DNA of 64,000 nt from Trinickia violacea (GCF_005280735.1 NZ_CP040077.1:1054001-1118000), one strand, 5' to 3'; positions 1-7,873 are shown, counted from the first letter of the stretch. The notes: generated by a model not told the origin, from the sequence alone. Numbers and translations: made by a program.

Positions 1-739
1 AGTCCTGCTTCACCGCTTCGACCAGCACGCGCGCCGATTCGGCGGCCGAGCCGACCTTCTCGTCGTCGGGGTTTGCCATCGTCGACGAATACAGAAGCGA
101 CATGCCGAGCGCCTCGAACGACGAGCTCATCGTGTTCGCCGTGTACATGCCGCCGCACGAGCCCGTGGTCGGGCACGCGTTCTGCTCGACCCCTTCGAAA
201 TCTTCCTGCGTCATGCGCCCGGCCGTGAATTCGCCGACGGCCTCGAACGACGACACGATCGTCAGGTCGCGGCCTTTCCAGTTGCCCGGCTTGATCGTGC
301 CGCCGTAGACATAGATGCCCGGCACGTTGATGCGTGCGAGCGCGATCATGCCGCCCGGCATGTTCTTGTCGCAGCCGCCGATCACGACTACGCCGTCCAT
401 CCACTGGCCTTGCACGCAGGTCTCGATGCAGTCGGCGATCACTTCGCGCGACACGAGCGAGTACTTCATGCCTTCGGTGCCCATCGACATGCCGTCCGAG
501 ATCGTCGGCGTGCCGAAGATCTGCGGGTTCGCGTCGGCGCCTTTGACCGCGGCGACCGCCGCATCGGCCAGGCGCTGCAGGCCGGCGTTGCAGGGCGTGA
601 TGGTCGAGTGGCCGTTGGCGATGCCGATCATCGGCTTGTCGAAGTCTTCCTTCTGGTAGCCGAGCGCGTAGTACATCGAGCGGTTGGGCGAGCGCGCGAC
701 GCCCTGCGTGACGTTTTTCGAGCGACGGTTGTAAGGCAT
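1..739 (-). CDS. ilvD: dihydroxy-acid dehydratase, 5' part, cut by window edge
   Basis: Dehydrates 2,3-dihydroxy-isovalerate and 2,3-dihydroxy-3-methylvalerate to the 2-oxo acids of valine, isoleucine and pantothenate synthesis, using a cytosolic Fe-S/Mg enzyme. Only about 246 N-terminal codons are present; the rest lies left of base 1. The product begins MPYNRRSKNVTQGVARSPNR and carries the family blocks CDKNMPGG (Fe-S ligand cysteine) and CPTTGSCGGMYTANTM (second ligand cysteine). The ATG at 739 has a GGAG about 8 bases upstream. It is divergent from a LysR gene; the shared 141-base gap holds an AT-rich stretch (838-880) that could carry both promoters. Identification is firm; the missing 3' part is unseen. 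Confidence 0.95.
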   Translation of the reverse strand, partial: MPYNRRSKNVTQGVARSPNRSMYYALGYQKEDFDKPMIGIANGHSTITPCNAGLQRLADAAVAAVKGADANPQIFGTPTISDGMSMGTEGMKYSLVSREVIADCIETCVQGQWMDGVVVIGGCDKNMPGGMIALARINVPGIYVYGGTIKPGNWKGRDLTIVSSFEAVGEFTAGRMTQEDFEGVEQNACPTTGSCGGMYTANTMSSSFEALGMSLLYSSTMANPDDEKVGSAAESARVLVEAVKQD

Positions 740-880
740 GGGGGACTCCGGTGGGGGTTGATCCGGCGTTTCTGGGGTGGCGCTCGAACGAGCGCTCAGG
801 GTGTGTCGGCAAAGAATGCGGTTTCTCTTGACGAGTGTCCAATATATTATTGATCGCCTATTAGGTCGAAATACATATCA

Positions 881-1885
881 TTGGATCGAGTCGTGACACC
901 GGATCTGCGCCAATTGCGCTACTTCGTGGCGGTTGCCGAGGAACGGCACTTCGGGCGGGCTGCGGCGCGGCTCTCGATGACACAGCCACCGCTCTCGCAG
1001 GCGATTCGCGCGCTCGAGGAGACGCTTGGCGTCGAACTTTTCGCGCGCACGAAGCGCTCGGTCGAGCTGACCGCGGTAGGCGCCGATTTGCTGCCCGAGG
1101 TCCGCAGGCTGCTCGCGAGCGCCGACGGCTTGAGGCCGCTCGCGCAAAGTCTCGCGCGCGGCGAAGCGGGCGTGCTGTCGCTCGCGTTCGTCTCCACGGC
1201 CGATTACGGGCTGCTGCCGCGTCTGTTGCGCGATTTCGGCACGCGCTATTCGCGGGTGCGGCTGCAACTCGCCGAGGCGACGAGCGACGTGCAGATCGAC
1301 GAGCTCGTGGCGGGGCGCATCGATGCCGGCCTCGTGATTCCACCGCTGCCGCCGCGCCACGCGGCGCAGCTCTCGTATCTGCCGATCGCGCGCGAACCGC
1401 TCGTGATCGCGATGTCGACCGAAGCCGCCGAGCAGGCAGGCTGCCGCCGCGATCGCGGTCAGCTCGCCGATTGGGACGACGAGCCGGTGAGCCTCTCTGC
1501 GCTCGCCGACGCGCCGCTCGTGATTTTCCCGCGCCGTCTCGCGCCGGGCTTCTACGACATCATCATGGATTGCTACGACGCGGCCAAACTCACGCCCCGC
1601 ATCGGGCAAGAGGCCATCCAGATGCAGACGATCGTCAGCTTGGTCTCCGCGGGGATGGGTGTCGCGCTGGTGCCGCAATCGTTGCGCAACCTGCGGCGCA
1701 CCGGGGTGGTGTACCGGCCGCTCGTGGGGGCGGTGCCGGTCGTCGAGACGGGGCTCGCGTGGCGCACCGCCGAGGTAAGCCCCGTGTTGGCTGGCTTCAT
1801 CGACATCGTGCGCGCCCATGCGGCGGCCTTCGTCGACGAGCCGGGCCAGCGGGGCGGGGCAAAGCGGCGTGCCCGCTCGCGCTAG
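881..1885 (+). CDS. LysR-family transcriptional regulator
   Basis: A cytosolic DNA-binding regulator of 334 residues. The N-terminal winged helix-turn-helix (about residues 8-67, including RAAARLSMTQPPLSQAIRAL) is typical of LysR, and the remainder matches the periplasmic-binding-like effector domain (about 95-300). The start is uncertain: TTG at 881 gives MDRVVTPDLRQL, GTG at 893 gives a shorter version, and neither has a clear ribosome-binding site. It faces ilvD across the AT-rich 740-880 gap, so it may control ilvD, itself, or a remote target; its effector cannot be told from sequence. The C-terminus ends in an Arg/Lys-rich tail (GGAKRRARSR). The gene end holds a GCTCGC/GCGAGC hairpin (1875-1890) without a T-run. 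Confidence 0.9.
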   Translation: MDRVVTPDLRQLRYFVAVAEERHFGRAAARLSMTQPPLSQAIRALEETLGVELFARTKRSVELTAVGADLLPEVRRLLASADGLRPLAQSLARGEAGVLSLAFVSTADYGLLPRLLRDFGTRYSRVRLQLAEATSDVQIDELVAGRIDAGLVIPPLPPRHAAQLSYLPIAREPLVIAMSTEAAEQAGCRRDRGQLADWDDEPVSLSALADAPLVIFPRRLAPGFYDIIMDCYDAAKLTPRIGQEAIQMQTIVSLVSAGMGVALVPQSLRNLRRTGVVYRPLVGAVPVVETGLAWRTAEVSPVLAGFIDIVRAHAAAFVDEPGQRGGAKRRARSR

Positions 1886-1974
1886 CGAGCCAGCGGCAGT
1901 GCCGGTGATGTAAGGCTTTTATGACATCATTACGGGCGTCCTAGCTCGATCCCCTTTCTGATCCACACCGATTC

Positions 1975-2880
1975 ATGTTTATCCACCCCAATTTCGATCC
2001 CGTTGCGATTCATCTCGGTCCGCTCGCCGTGCGCTGGTACGGCCTCATGTATCTGGTGGCGTTCATCATGGCGATCGTCGTCGGCCGCCTGCGGCTGCGT
2101 CTGCCGCATGTCGCCGCGCAAGGCTGGACCCCGAAGGACATCGACGACATGCTGTTCTACGGCGTGCTCGGCACGATTCTCGGCGGCCGTCTCGGCTACG
2201 TCCTGTTCTACAAGGCGAGCTATTACTTCGCGAATCCGCTCGACATCTTCAAAGTCTGGGAAGGGGGCATGTCGTTTCACGGCGGCTTTCTCGGCGTGAC
2301 GTTCGCGATGATCCTGTTCGCGTATCAGCGCAAGCGCACGTGGCTGCAAGTGACCGATTTCGTCGCGCCGATGGTGCCGACGGGGCTCGCCGCGGGGCGT
2401 CTCGGCAACTTCATCAACGGCGAACTATGGGGTCGTGTGACCTCGCCGGATGCGCCGTGGGCGATGATGTTCCCCACTGCGGCGAACGAGGATGCCGGGT
2501 GGCTCGCGACGCATCCGCAGCTCGCGGCGAAATGGAATCTGGCCGATGTGTACGCGCACTATCACATGCTGCCGCGCCATCCGTCGGAGCTGTATGAGAT
2601 CGCGCTCGAAGGCGTCGCGCTCTTTCTCGTGCTGTGGTTCTTCACCCGCAAGCCGCGCCCGGTCGGGGCTGCGTCGGCGGTATTCTTGATCGGCTATGGC
2701 CTCGCGCGCTTCACGGTCGAATTCGCGCGCGAGCCCGACGATTTTCTCGGTCTGCTGGCGATGGGCTTGTCGATGGGGCAGTGGCTGTCGCTGCCGATGA
2801 TCATCGCGGGCGTGGGCCTGCTCGTGTGGTCGTACCGGCGCGCGCGGCGCATGCAGTCGCAGACTGTGAACGCGAGTTGA
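1975..2880 (+). CDS. lgt: prolipoprotein diacylglyceryl transferase
   Basis: Inner-membrane enzyme that transfers diacylglycerol from phosphatidylglycerol to the lipobox cysteine of prolipoproteins, the first step of lipoprotein maturation. At 301 residues it is of normal family length. Several hydrophobic membrane segments are visible (for example residues 20-40 and near the C-terminus), with the catalytic-region motifs GMSFHGGFLG and GRLGNFINGELWGR (conserved Arg/Asn/Glu) and a late RPSELYE-like RHPSELYEIALEG block. The ATG at 1975 begins MFIHPNFDPVAIHLGPLAVRWYGLMY, the usual Lgt start. A weak dyad (TGATGT...ACATCA, 1906-1929) lies upstream and a strong terminator follows. Its substrates within this window would include the OmpA-like and SodC-like lipoproteins. 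Confidence 0.97.
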   Translation: MFIHPNFDPVAIHLGPLAVRWYGLMYLVAFIMAIVVGRLRLRLPHVAAQGWTPKDIDDMLFYGVLGTILGGRLGYVLFYKASYYFANPLDIFKVWEGGMSFHGGFLGVTFAMILFAYQRKRTWLQVTDFVAPMVPTGLAAGRLGNFINGELWGRVTSPDAPWAMMFPTAANEDAGWLATHPQLAAKWNLADVYAHYHMLPRHPSELYEIALEGVALFLVLWFFTRKPRPVGAASAVFLIGYGLARFTVEFAREPDDFLGLLAMGLSMGQWLSLPMIIAGVGLLVWSYRRARRMQSQTVNAS

Positions 2881-2922
2881 TGCACGCAAGAAGGCGTGAC
2901 TCGATCCGCGCCTGAATGCGAA

Positions 2923-2950
2923 AACGCCGGCATGTGCCGGCGTTTTTTTT
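2923..2950. terminator. rho-independent terminator between lgt and SIMPL gene
   Basis: Stem AACGCCGGCA/TGCCGGCGTT with a two-base loop, followed on the plus strand by a run of eight T. On the minus strand the stem is followed by a shorter TTTT. It lies between the convergent lgt and SIMPL-domain genes and probably serves both. Confidence 0.9.
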
Positions 2951-2981
2951 CGGCTAGGAGCGCGGTGTGTTTCGCGCGCGC

Positions 2982-3713
2982 TCAGCGCGTCATCTGCACG
3001 GAGCCCGACACGTTGACGGTGACCGTCGTCGTGCCGCCTTCGATCGGAACCGGCGCGGACGACTTTGCGCTGGCGCCCATCGGCGCCGCCATGGCCATCA
3101 TGACGGGCCGCGGCGAGATGCCGTTGTGGCCGACGTTGACGTCGCGAATCGTATAGCCGGTGTAGCCGAACGCTTGCGCGGCCGCAGTCGCTTGCTGGCG
3201 GAACGACGCGATCGCCTGGCCGCTCAGCTTTTCTTCCGCCGCGCGCTGGGCTTCCGGCGACAGCGAGAATGTGACGTTGCCCACTTGCATGTTCGCGCTC
3301 ATTTGACCGGCGAGCTTCGAGGCCGCGGCGAAATCGCGCGATTCGAGCACGACCTCGGTGCGGCCGCGCCATGCGGAGATGCGGCCGTCACGGTCAGTCG
3401 ACGGATAGATCGAGAACGAGCCGGTGCGCGCCGTCACGCCGGACACGCCTTTCGCTTGCTTCAGCGCCGCGTCGGCGCGCTGGTTCAGCGCGTCGGTGAG
3501 CGAGGCCGGATCTTTCGCTTCCTGCTCGTAGAAGAGCGTGATGTTGACGACGTCTTGGGCTACCTCGCTGCTGGCCTGCGCGGAGAGCGACAGCACGCCG
3601 GACGGCTGGTTTTGCATGACGATCGTATCGGCTCGCGCGGCAGGCGCAAGCGAGAGCGCGACAGGCAACGCAAAAGCGGCAGCGGCGAGCGCCACCGCGG
3701 TTTTCCTTTTCAT
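2982..3713 (-). CDS. SIMPL (DUF541) domain periplasmic protein
   Basis: A 243-residue exported protein of the SIMPL/DUF541 family. The ATG at 3713 gives MKRKTAVALAAAAFALPVALSLAPAARA, a signal peptide with cleavage expected after ARA near residue 29. A GGAG lies 8-9 bases upstream; a longer reading from 3767 lacks these features. The mature part begins DTIVMQNQPSGVLSLSAQASSEVAQDVV and contains the alternating strand/helix pattern of the family (GVTARTGSFSIYPSTDRDGRISAWRGRTEVVLESRDF). Family members are periplasmic or membrane-associated; some are linked to oxidative stress, but no enzymatic role is established. It stands alone, convergent with lgt. Confidence 0.88.
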   Translation of the reverse strand: MKRKTAVALAAAAFALPVALSLAPAARADTIVMQNQPSGVLSLSAQASSEVAQDVVNITLFYEQEAKDPASLTDALNQRADAALKQAKGVSGVTARTGSFSIYPSTDRDGRISAWRGRTEVVLESRDFAAASKLAGQMSANMQVGNVTFSLSPEAQRAAEEKLSGQAIASFRQQATAAAQAFGYTGYTIRDVNVGHNGISPRPVMMAMAAPMGASAKSSAPVPIEGGTTTVTVNVSGSVQMTR

Positions 3714-3818
3714 GGTCTGACTCCTTCGATATGGCACAACGCTTGCGAGCCCGTTAGTCGGGCGCATCGCTGCCTTAGTTCCCTAATTGGAATGCGCGCT
3801 CGGCGCAGCCATCACGCG

Positions 3819-4277
3819 TTAGACGAGCCGCTTCGTGATGAAGCGCCATTCGGTGTCCGTCACCGGCGTGATCGACAGACGATTGCCTTTGGCGAGCACG
3901 CGCATGTCGGCGAGTTCGGCATGTTCGCGCAGCGCCGCGAGCGAAATCAGCGGCGTTTTCTTGACGAAACGCACGTCGACGAGCATCCAGCGCGGCGTTT
4001 CCTGCGTCGACTTCGGATCGAAGTAATCGCTCTTCTTGTCGAATTGCGTCGGGTCGGGGTAGGCGGTGGAGATGACTTCGGCGAGACCGGCGATACCGGG
4101 TTCCGGACAGCTCGAGTGATAGAACAGGACGCCGTCGCCGATTTGCATCGTGTCGCGCATGAAGTTGCGCGCCTGATAGTTGCGCACGCCGGTCCACGGC
4201 AGCGTTTGATTGGGGGCGTTGGCGAGATCGTCGATGCTTGCTTCGTCCGGTTCGGACTTCATCAGCCAGTAGCGCAT
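3819..4277 (-). CDS. EVE domain-containing protein
   Basis: A 152-residue cytosolic protein consisting of one EVE domain, the fold related to PUA and YTH that is thought to bind modified nucleic-acid bases. Diagnostic stretches are MRYWLMKSEPDEASIDDL at the start, TLPWTGVRNYQARNFMRDTMQIGDGVLFYHSSCPEPGIAGLAEV in the middle and KTPLISLAALREHAELADMRVLAKGNRLSITPVT near the end. It is a stand-alone protein of normal length, not fused to a restriction domain. It lies directly downstream of the 6S RNA terminator, in the same orientation as zapBA-6S. A role in nucleic-acid modification sensing is inferred from the family only. Confidence 0.92.
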   Translation of the reverse strand: MRYWLMKSEPDEASIDDLANAPNQTLPWTGVRNYQARNFMRDTMQIGDGVLFYHSSCPEPGIAGLAEVISTAYPDPTQFDKKSDYFDPKSTQETPRWMLVDVRFVKKTPLISLAALREHAELADMRVLAKGNRLSITPVTDTEWRFITKRLV

Positions 4278-4310
4278 GGTATCGCCCTCGTTTTTACGGC
4301 CCCAAATGAA

Positions 4311-4339
4311 AACGGCACCGGAGGGTATCCGATGCCGTT
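4311..4339 (-). terminator. terminator downstream of 6S RNA
   Basis: Read on the minus strand, the arms AACGGCATCGGA and TCCGGTGCCGTT close a short loop and are followed by a T-rich tract (TTTTCATTT). It lies just 3' of the 6S RNA and upstream of the EVE gene, so it probably ends the 6S precursor transcript. Confidence 0.75.
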
Positions 4340-4487
4340 AAATAGGTCCCCGCCATAGCCGCTAGGCCGGCATCCTGAACCTGAGGTTCAGAATTGGTCG
4401 CAGTTAGCAGCACTTCGGGTACATCAGACAGAGTGACGCGCACACCCGTGCTACAAATTTCCGCAACCGTGCACATGGCATTGGTTC
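4335..4487 (-). ncRNA. ssrS: 6S RNA (RNA polymerase-sequestering regulator)
   Basis: Small RNA that mimics an open promoter and binds sigma70 RNA polymerase in stationary phase. It is recognised from structure and place. On the minus strand the RNA can form a closing stem (TGCCAT with ATGGCG), an inner stem (CGGTTGCGG with CTGCGACC), a long terminal arm (GTAGCACGGGT with ACCCGAAGTGCTGC), and the small CTGAACC/GGTTCAG hairpin on the 3' side of the central bubble. A TATATT lies just upstream (4492-4497). It sits directly downstream of zapA, its usual place in proteobacteria. The ends are approximate: the 5' end is set from the -10 position and the 3' end from the terminator stem. Confidence 0.75.
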
Positions 4488-4491
4488 AAGG

Positions 4492-4497
4492 AATATA
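4492..4497 (-). promoter_or_regulatory. probable -10 box of the 6S RNA promoter
   Basis: TATATT on the minus strand, 5-8 bases before the inferred 6S RNA 5' end. No good -35 hexamer is seen at the expected spacing, so this is a partial promoter call. Confidence 0.45.
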
Positions 4498-4753
4498 TGA
4501 CCTTGGCGAACCAGGCAGGGAAGCTGCTAAAACTATTTGCAACTCAGCGCTGCTTTAACGACAACTCGCGAAAGGTCTTCGCACAATCATTAAAACGTTT
4601 GCCGAATTGCGACTGGCGTTGCCGCCAGTTGATGATCGAAACTCTATTGGAAGCACCGCCCGGTTGGCAAGCGTTTTGATTCATTCGCTTGCGATGGCGC
4701 ATGCTGTTACTACTGTTGCATTTGCCACGGCCGCTACTGCGGTTGCCGCGCGG
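4498..4753. other. AT-richer gap between zapA and 6S RNA
   Basis: About 250 bases clearly lower in GC than the surroundings. A 60-codon plus-strand reading frame (4497-4679) has no family resemblance and is antisense to the zapBA-6S transcript. The stretch next to 4498 should carry upstream promoter elements for 6S RNA; nothing else is recognised. Confidence 0.5.
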
Positions 4754-5068
4754 TTACTGCATTCCGTGCTGCTCGATGACTGCGTTGAGCTGCTCGTTCA
4801 TTTGGCGCATTGTACGCCGGATTTCCTCGGCGGGAAACGCTTCGCCGTGGCGAATGCTCTCTTGCAGCTTAAGCAATTCCGATGCGAGCGAGAGCGCGGC
4901 CATCACGGCGATGCGGTCCTGGCCGCGCACGGAACTGTGCGTGCGGATCTTCGTCATTTCCGAATCGACGCGCGCCACCGCTTCGAGCAGCGCGGCTTCG
5001 GTTTCGGGCGAGCACGCAAGGCGATAGGGCTGGCCAAGAATCGAGACTTCGATCTGCTTGGTCGTCAT
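4754..5068 (-). CDS. zapA: cell division protein ZapA
   Basis: FtsZ-associated protein that bundles FtsZ protofilaments at the division ring. At 104 residues it has normal length. The N-terminal part MTTKQIEVSILGQPYRLACSPETEAALLEAVARVDSEM is the conserved globular ZapA domain, followed by the long helical dimer/tetramer region (SLASELLKLQESIRHGEAFPAEEIRRTMRQMNEQLNAVIEQ). It overlaps the upstream ZapB-like gene by four bases (ATGA), so the two are translationally coupled. 6S RNA lies downstream on the same strand, the arrangement common in beta- and gammaproteobacteria. Confidence 0.96.
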   Translation of the reverse strand: MTTKQIEVSILGQPYRLACSPETEAALLEAVARVDSEMTKIRTHSSVRGQDRIAVMAALSLASELLKLQESIRHGEAFPAEEIRRTMRQMNEQLNAVIEQHGMQ

Positions 5069-5421
5069 GCGTTTTCTCCGTGTCGGTTGGATTCGCCGTG
5101 TTCTTCATCCTCTTGTTGCGAGGAGGCGAGGAGATCGAGCTGGCTATCCGGTTCGTACTGCCCCTTCGCGCGCGGCAGCTTTTCCAAAATGGCGTTCAAG
5201 CGCACCTGGGCGTCATCGATCTTCGCGGACAGCGCGTCGCGTTCCGCTTGCAGCGTGTTGCGTTCTTCGCGCAGCAGTGCAAGCTCCGCACGGGCCACTT
5301 CGTTTTCCGCGCGCAATTGCGCGAGTTGTTCTTCAAGCGCGTGACGGGCCTGCAGATGGCGCTCATTGATCGCGACCAGCCGGCCTATATTCTGTGACAA
5401 TGTTTCGAGTTCGTTGAGCAT
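5065..5421 (-). CDS. ZapB-like coiled-coil division protein
   Basis: A 118-residue acidic protein that is nearly all predicted coiled coil (about residues 3-85: ELETLSQNIGRLVAINERHLQARHALEEQ and onwards, with regular Leu/Ile spacing). It ends in a polar Gln/Glu-rich tail. Small coiled-coil partners of this kind (ZapB/DUF904/TIGR02449 type) sit directly upstream of zapA in betaproteobacteria and are thought to help order the Z-ring. The gene overlaps zapA by four bases. The start ATG at 5421 has no strong ribosome-binding site. Membership is assigned from coiled-coil character and position, so the exact family is less sure than the operon role. Confidence 0.8.
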   Translation of the reverse strand: MLNELETLSQNIGRLVAINERHLQARHALEEQLAQLRAENEVARAELALLREERNTLQAERDALSAKIDDAQVRLNAILEKLPRAKGQYEPDSQLDLLASSQQEDEEHGESNRHGENA

Positions 5422-5824
5422 GTGCTGCGTCCTCTAAAGACCCCGCATTTTAGCGCGGATTAAATGCGTTTCCGATAATTGTCTCGTTTCTAGACGTAAC
5501 AGCATCGCTTCTTGCCGCCAAAACGCGTGCGAGCATCATCGCGAGCGGGTTTTCGCGGCGCAATCGTCGCACAGAAAACCCCTGCAAAATACGGGTTTGA
5601 TGATTCTTGACGCTTCCTGGCCCCGCTCCTACACTTCCCGGCCGCGCGCGCCCGACTATCGGCGCGAGAGCGGTCTGTCCGGCCAGTGCGGCGCTTGCCA
5701 TGCGCCGGCTCGAGGGGAGTGCGGTCCGGGCACGCCACTTCATGTTTCTGAACCCAGTGGACGAAGACAACGATACCGATCTCGTGCGGCAACGAGCCGT
5801 GTCACAGCGCATGAGCGACGCGCG
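5422..5824. other. divergent promoter/leader region between zapB and btuC
   Basis: About 400 bases containing the outward promoters of the zapBA operon and of the cobalamin operon; no convincing -35/-10 pair was picked out. Reading frames across it are GC-rich and unlike known proteins; the long plus-strand extension of btuC from 5597 is judged untranslated leader. No canonical sense-strand cobalamin riboswitch (GGGAA, CCCGC-ACTG, ACCTGCC boxes) was found. On the complement, short blocks at 5681-5689, 5634-5643 and 5615-5622 weakly resemble 3' parts of one. Confidence 0.5.
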
Positions 5825-6859
5825 ATGAGCCGGGCTGCGCTCGTGTCGCCGCATGGCATGACCGCAAAGCGCGCGGCCGCGATCTGGCTCGTGCTGGGCG
5901 CGCTCGCGCTCGCGGTGTTCGTCGTCTCGCTCGGGCTCGGCAGCGTCGCCGTTTCGCCGCAGCGAGTGTTGTCGGCGCTGCTGCATCGTCCCGGCAATGA
6001 GGGCGACGTCGCGGGCGAAATCGTGCGCACGCTGCGCCTGCCGCGCGCGCTGGCGGGCTTCGCATGCGGTGCGCTGCTCGCCTTGGCGGGCGCGCTCTTG
6101 CAAGTGCTGTTGCGCAATCCGCTCGCGGAACCCTACGTGCTCGGCGTCTCGGGCGGCGCGGCCACGTTCGCCGTGATCGCGATGATGGCGGGCTTGGCGT
6201 GGTGGTGGGTCGATGCCGCGTCGTTCGCGGGAGCGTTCGTGTCGATCCTGCTCGTGCTCGGTCTTGCGCGCCGCGAATTGTGGCGCGGCGAGCCGCAGGA
6301 TGCGTCGCCGCGTTTGCTGTTGACGGGCGCCGTGATCGCGGCGGGGTGGTACGCCTGTATCACGCTGCTGCTGTCGCTCGCGCCCGAGAGTCATTTGCGC
6401 GGCATCCTCTTCTGGCTCACCGGCGACTTGAACGGCGTCGGCACGGCGTGGCCCGCGTTGGCTGCGCTCGCCGTCGCGCTCGTGGCGATCGTGCCGGTGG
6501 CACCCCAGCTCAATGTGCTGTTGCGCGGCGATTCGGCTGCGCTTGCGCTCGGCGTTCCCGTCGTGCGATTGCGTTTGCGCGTCTATCTGGTCGCATCGCT
6601 CGCGGCGGCCGCGGCGGTGACCACCGCCGGCACGATCGGCTTTATCGGGCTCGTCGTGCCGCACGCGTTGCGGCTTTCGTGCGGCAACGATCAGCGCATG
6701 CTGCTGCCCGCGTCGGCGCTGGCGGGCGGCGTCGCCGTGATGGGCGCCGACCTGGTCGCGCGCACCGTCGTCGCGCCGGCGCAATTGCCGGTGGGCGTCA
6801 TCACGGTGCTGATCGGCGTACCGGTGTTTCTGTGGATGCTCTTAGCGAGGCCGCGATAA
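5825..6859 (+). CDS. btuC: cobalamin ABC transporter permease (FecCD/BtuC family)
   Basis: Inner-membrane permease of a BtuCD-F type importer, here placed with cobalamin genes. At 344 residues from ATG 5825 (MSRAALVSPHGMTAKRAAAIW) it matches the 320-350 usual length; ATG 5858 is an alternative. Around ten hydrophobic helices are visible. Family motifs include VRTLRLPRALAGFACGALLALAGALLQ, RNPLAEPYVLGVSGGA, FWLTGDLNGVG, the ALGV(P)VVRLRLRVYLVAS coupling-helix region that docks on the ATPase, and GTIGFIGLVVPHALRL. The ATPase gene follows after two bases. Related permeases carry haem or siderophores; the cobT-cobS neighbours argue for cobalamin. Confidence 0.9.
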   Translation: MSRAALVSPHGMTAKRAAAIWLVLGALALAVFVVSLGLGSVAVSPQRVLSALLHRPGNEGDVAGEIVRTLRLPRALAGFACGALLALAGALLQVLLRNPLAEPYVLGVSGGAATFAVIAMMAGLAWWWVDAASFAGAFVSILLVLGLARRELWRGEPQDASPRLLLTGAVIAAGWYACITLLLSLAPESHLRGILFWLTGDLNGVGTAWPALAALAVALVAIVPVAPQLNVLLRGDSAALALGVPVVRLRLRVYLVASLAAAAAVTTAGTIGFIGLVVPHALRLSCGNDQRMLLPASALAGGVAVMGADLVARTVVAPAQLPVGVITVLIGVPVFLWMLLARPR

Positions 6860-6861
6860 CG

Positions 6862-7722
6862 ATGCGCACCGCTCCGACTCCCGCTTCCCGCTTCGACGCC
6901 GCCGGCCGCGCACCGCAATTGTCGGCGCAGCGTCTGACGCTGCGCGCAGGTTCGCGCACGCTGCTCGAAGACTTCACGCACACGTTCTATCCCGGCGAGA
7001 TCTGGTGCATAGCCGGCCCGAACGGCGCGGGCAAGACGACGTTGATCTCCACGCTCGCGGGTTTGATGAAGAGCGCGCACGGGCACGTCGAAATGGATGG
7101 CGTGCGCCTCGCGGACTGGCCGGGCGTCGAGCTCGCGCAACGTCGCGCGCTGATGCCGCAAAGCATTCGCGATGCGTTCAGCGCACGCGTGCTCGATATC
7201 GTGCTGCTCAATCGCTTTCCGCATCTGACGGGCTGGGGCTGGGAACGCGACGACGATCGCGCGGCGGCGCAGGCCGCGCTCGACGCGCTCGGCCTCGCAC
7301 CCCTCGCATCGCGCGACGTGCTGTCGCTGTCGGGCGGCGAGCGGCAGCGCGTGGCGCTGGCTGCCGCGCTGTGCCAGGACGCGCCGCTCCTGCTGCTCGA
7401 CGAACCGCTCGCGCATCTGGACCTGCATCATCAGATCGATTGCTTCGAGACGCTCACGCATTGGACAACGGGGGCGCACGCCGCGTCGCGCACGGTCATT
7501 TTGTCGTGTCACGATTTGAATCTGGCACGCCGCTTTGCGACGCATGCGCTGCTGATGGACGGCAACGGAGCGGCGCATGCCGGCCCGGTGCGCGATGTGT
7601 TGACGCCCGCGCTCGCGAGCCGTGCGTTCGGCTATCCGCTCGTGCTGATCGAGGACGCGGGGTACGAGGCGCTGGTGCCTGCAGTGCGGGGCGGGCCGGC
7701 GAGCGCGCCGAAACTTTTGTAA
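6862..7722 (+). CDS. btuD: cobalamin ABC transporter ATP-binding protein
   Basis: ATPase subunit driving corrinoid import through the BtuC permease. The ATG at 6862 lies two bases after the btuC stop; the product has 286 residues. Walker A (GPNGAGKTT, about residues 53-61), the Q-loop region (QRRALMPQS), the ABC signature (LSGGERQR), Walker B (LLLLDEPLAHLDLHH) and the switch histidine (VILSCHDLNLA) are all present. A poorly conserved N-terminal stretch of about 20 residues precedes the domain. The dedicated binding protein gene, btuF, is not in this operon but 3 kb away on the other strand. Confidence 0.92.
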   Translation: MRTAPTPASRFDAAGRAPQLSAQRLTLRAGSRTLLEDFTHTFYPGEIWCIAGPNGAGKTTLISTLAGLMKSAHGHVEMDGVRLADWPGVELAQRRALMPQSIRDAFSARVLDIVLLNRFPHLTGWGWERDDDRAAAQAALDALGLAPLASRDVLSLSGGERQRVALAAALCQDAPLLLLDEPLAHLDLHHQIDCFETLTHWTTGAHAASRTVILSCHDLNLARRFATHALLMDGNGAAHAGPVRDVLTPALASRAFGYPLVLIEDAGYEALVPAVRGGPASAPKLL

Positions 7723-7723
7723 G

Positions 7724-7830
7724 GCGCATGCGGTTTTACCGAATTAACAGGCTGTGCCACTCCAGGTAGGGTGGTCACAGTGTGATGGCAGGCCGCATGT
7801 GCGCGCTATATGGCCTATAGGGCCTATATG
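7724..7830 (+). repeat. nested inverted repeats in the btuD-cobT gap
   Basis: The only long gap of the plus-strand cobalamin operon is almost entirely dyad-structured. An outer stem pairs GCGCATGCGG (7724-7733) with CCGCATGTGCGC (7793-7804; two-base bulge). Inside it, CTGTGCCACTCC (7752-7763) pairs with GGGTGGTCACAG (7769-7780; small bulges). It is followed by a near-palindromic element built from two GGCCTATA-like copies (7807-7830). There is no T-run, so it is not a classical terminator. It could be an RNA leader controlling cobT, an mRNA-processing or stability element, or a dispersed repeat. Confidence 0.6.
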
Positions 7831-7873
7831 ACATTCGCAGCGCAATGTCGGCCAGATGCGAATTTATCCGGAC

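Noticed and set aside
4497..4679. A 60-codon plus-strand frame between 6S RNA and zapA
   Set aside because: No ribosome-binding site, no family resemblance, antisense to the zapBA-6S transcript.
5450..6784. A 444-codon minus-strand open frame across btuC
   Set aside because: His/Arg/Asp/Gln-rich antisense frame; btuC on the plus strand is a clear permease.
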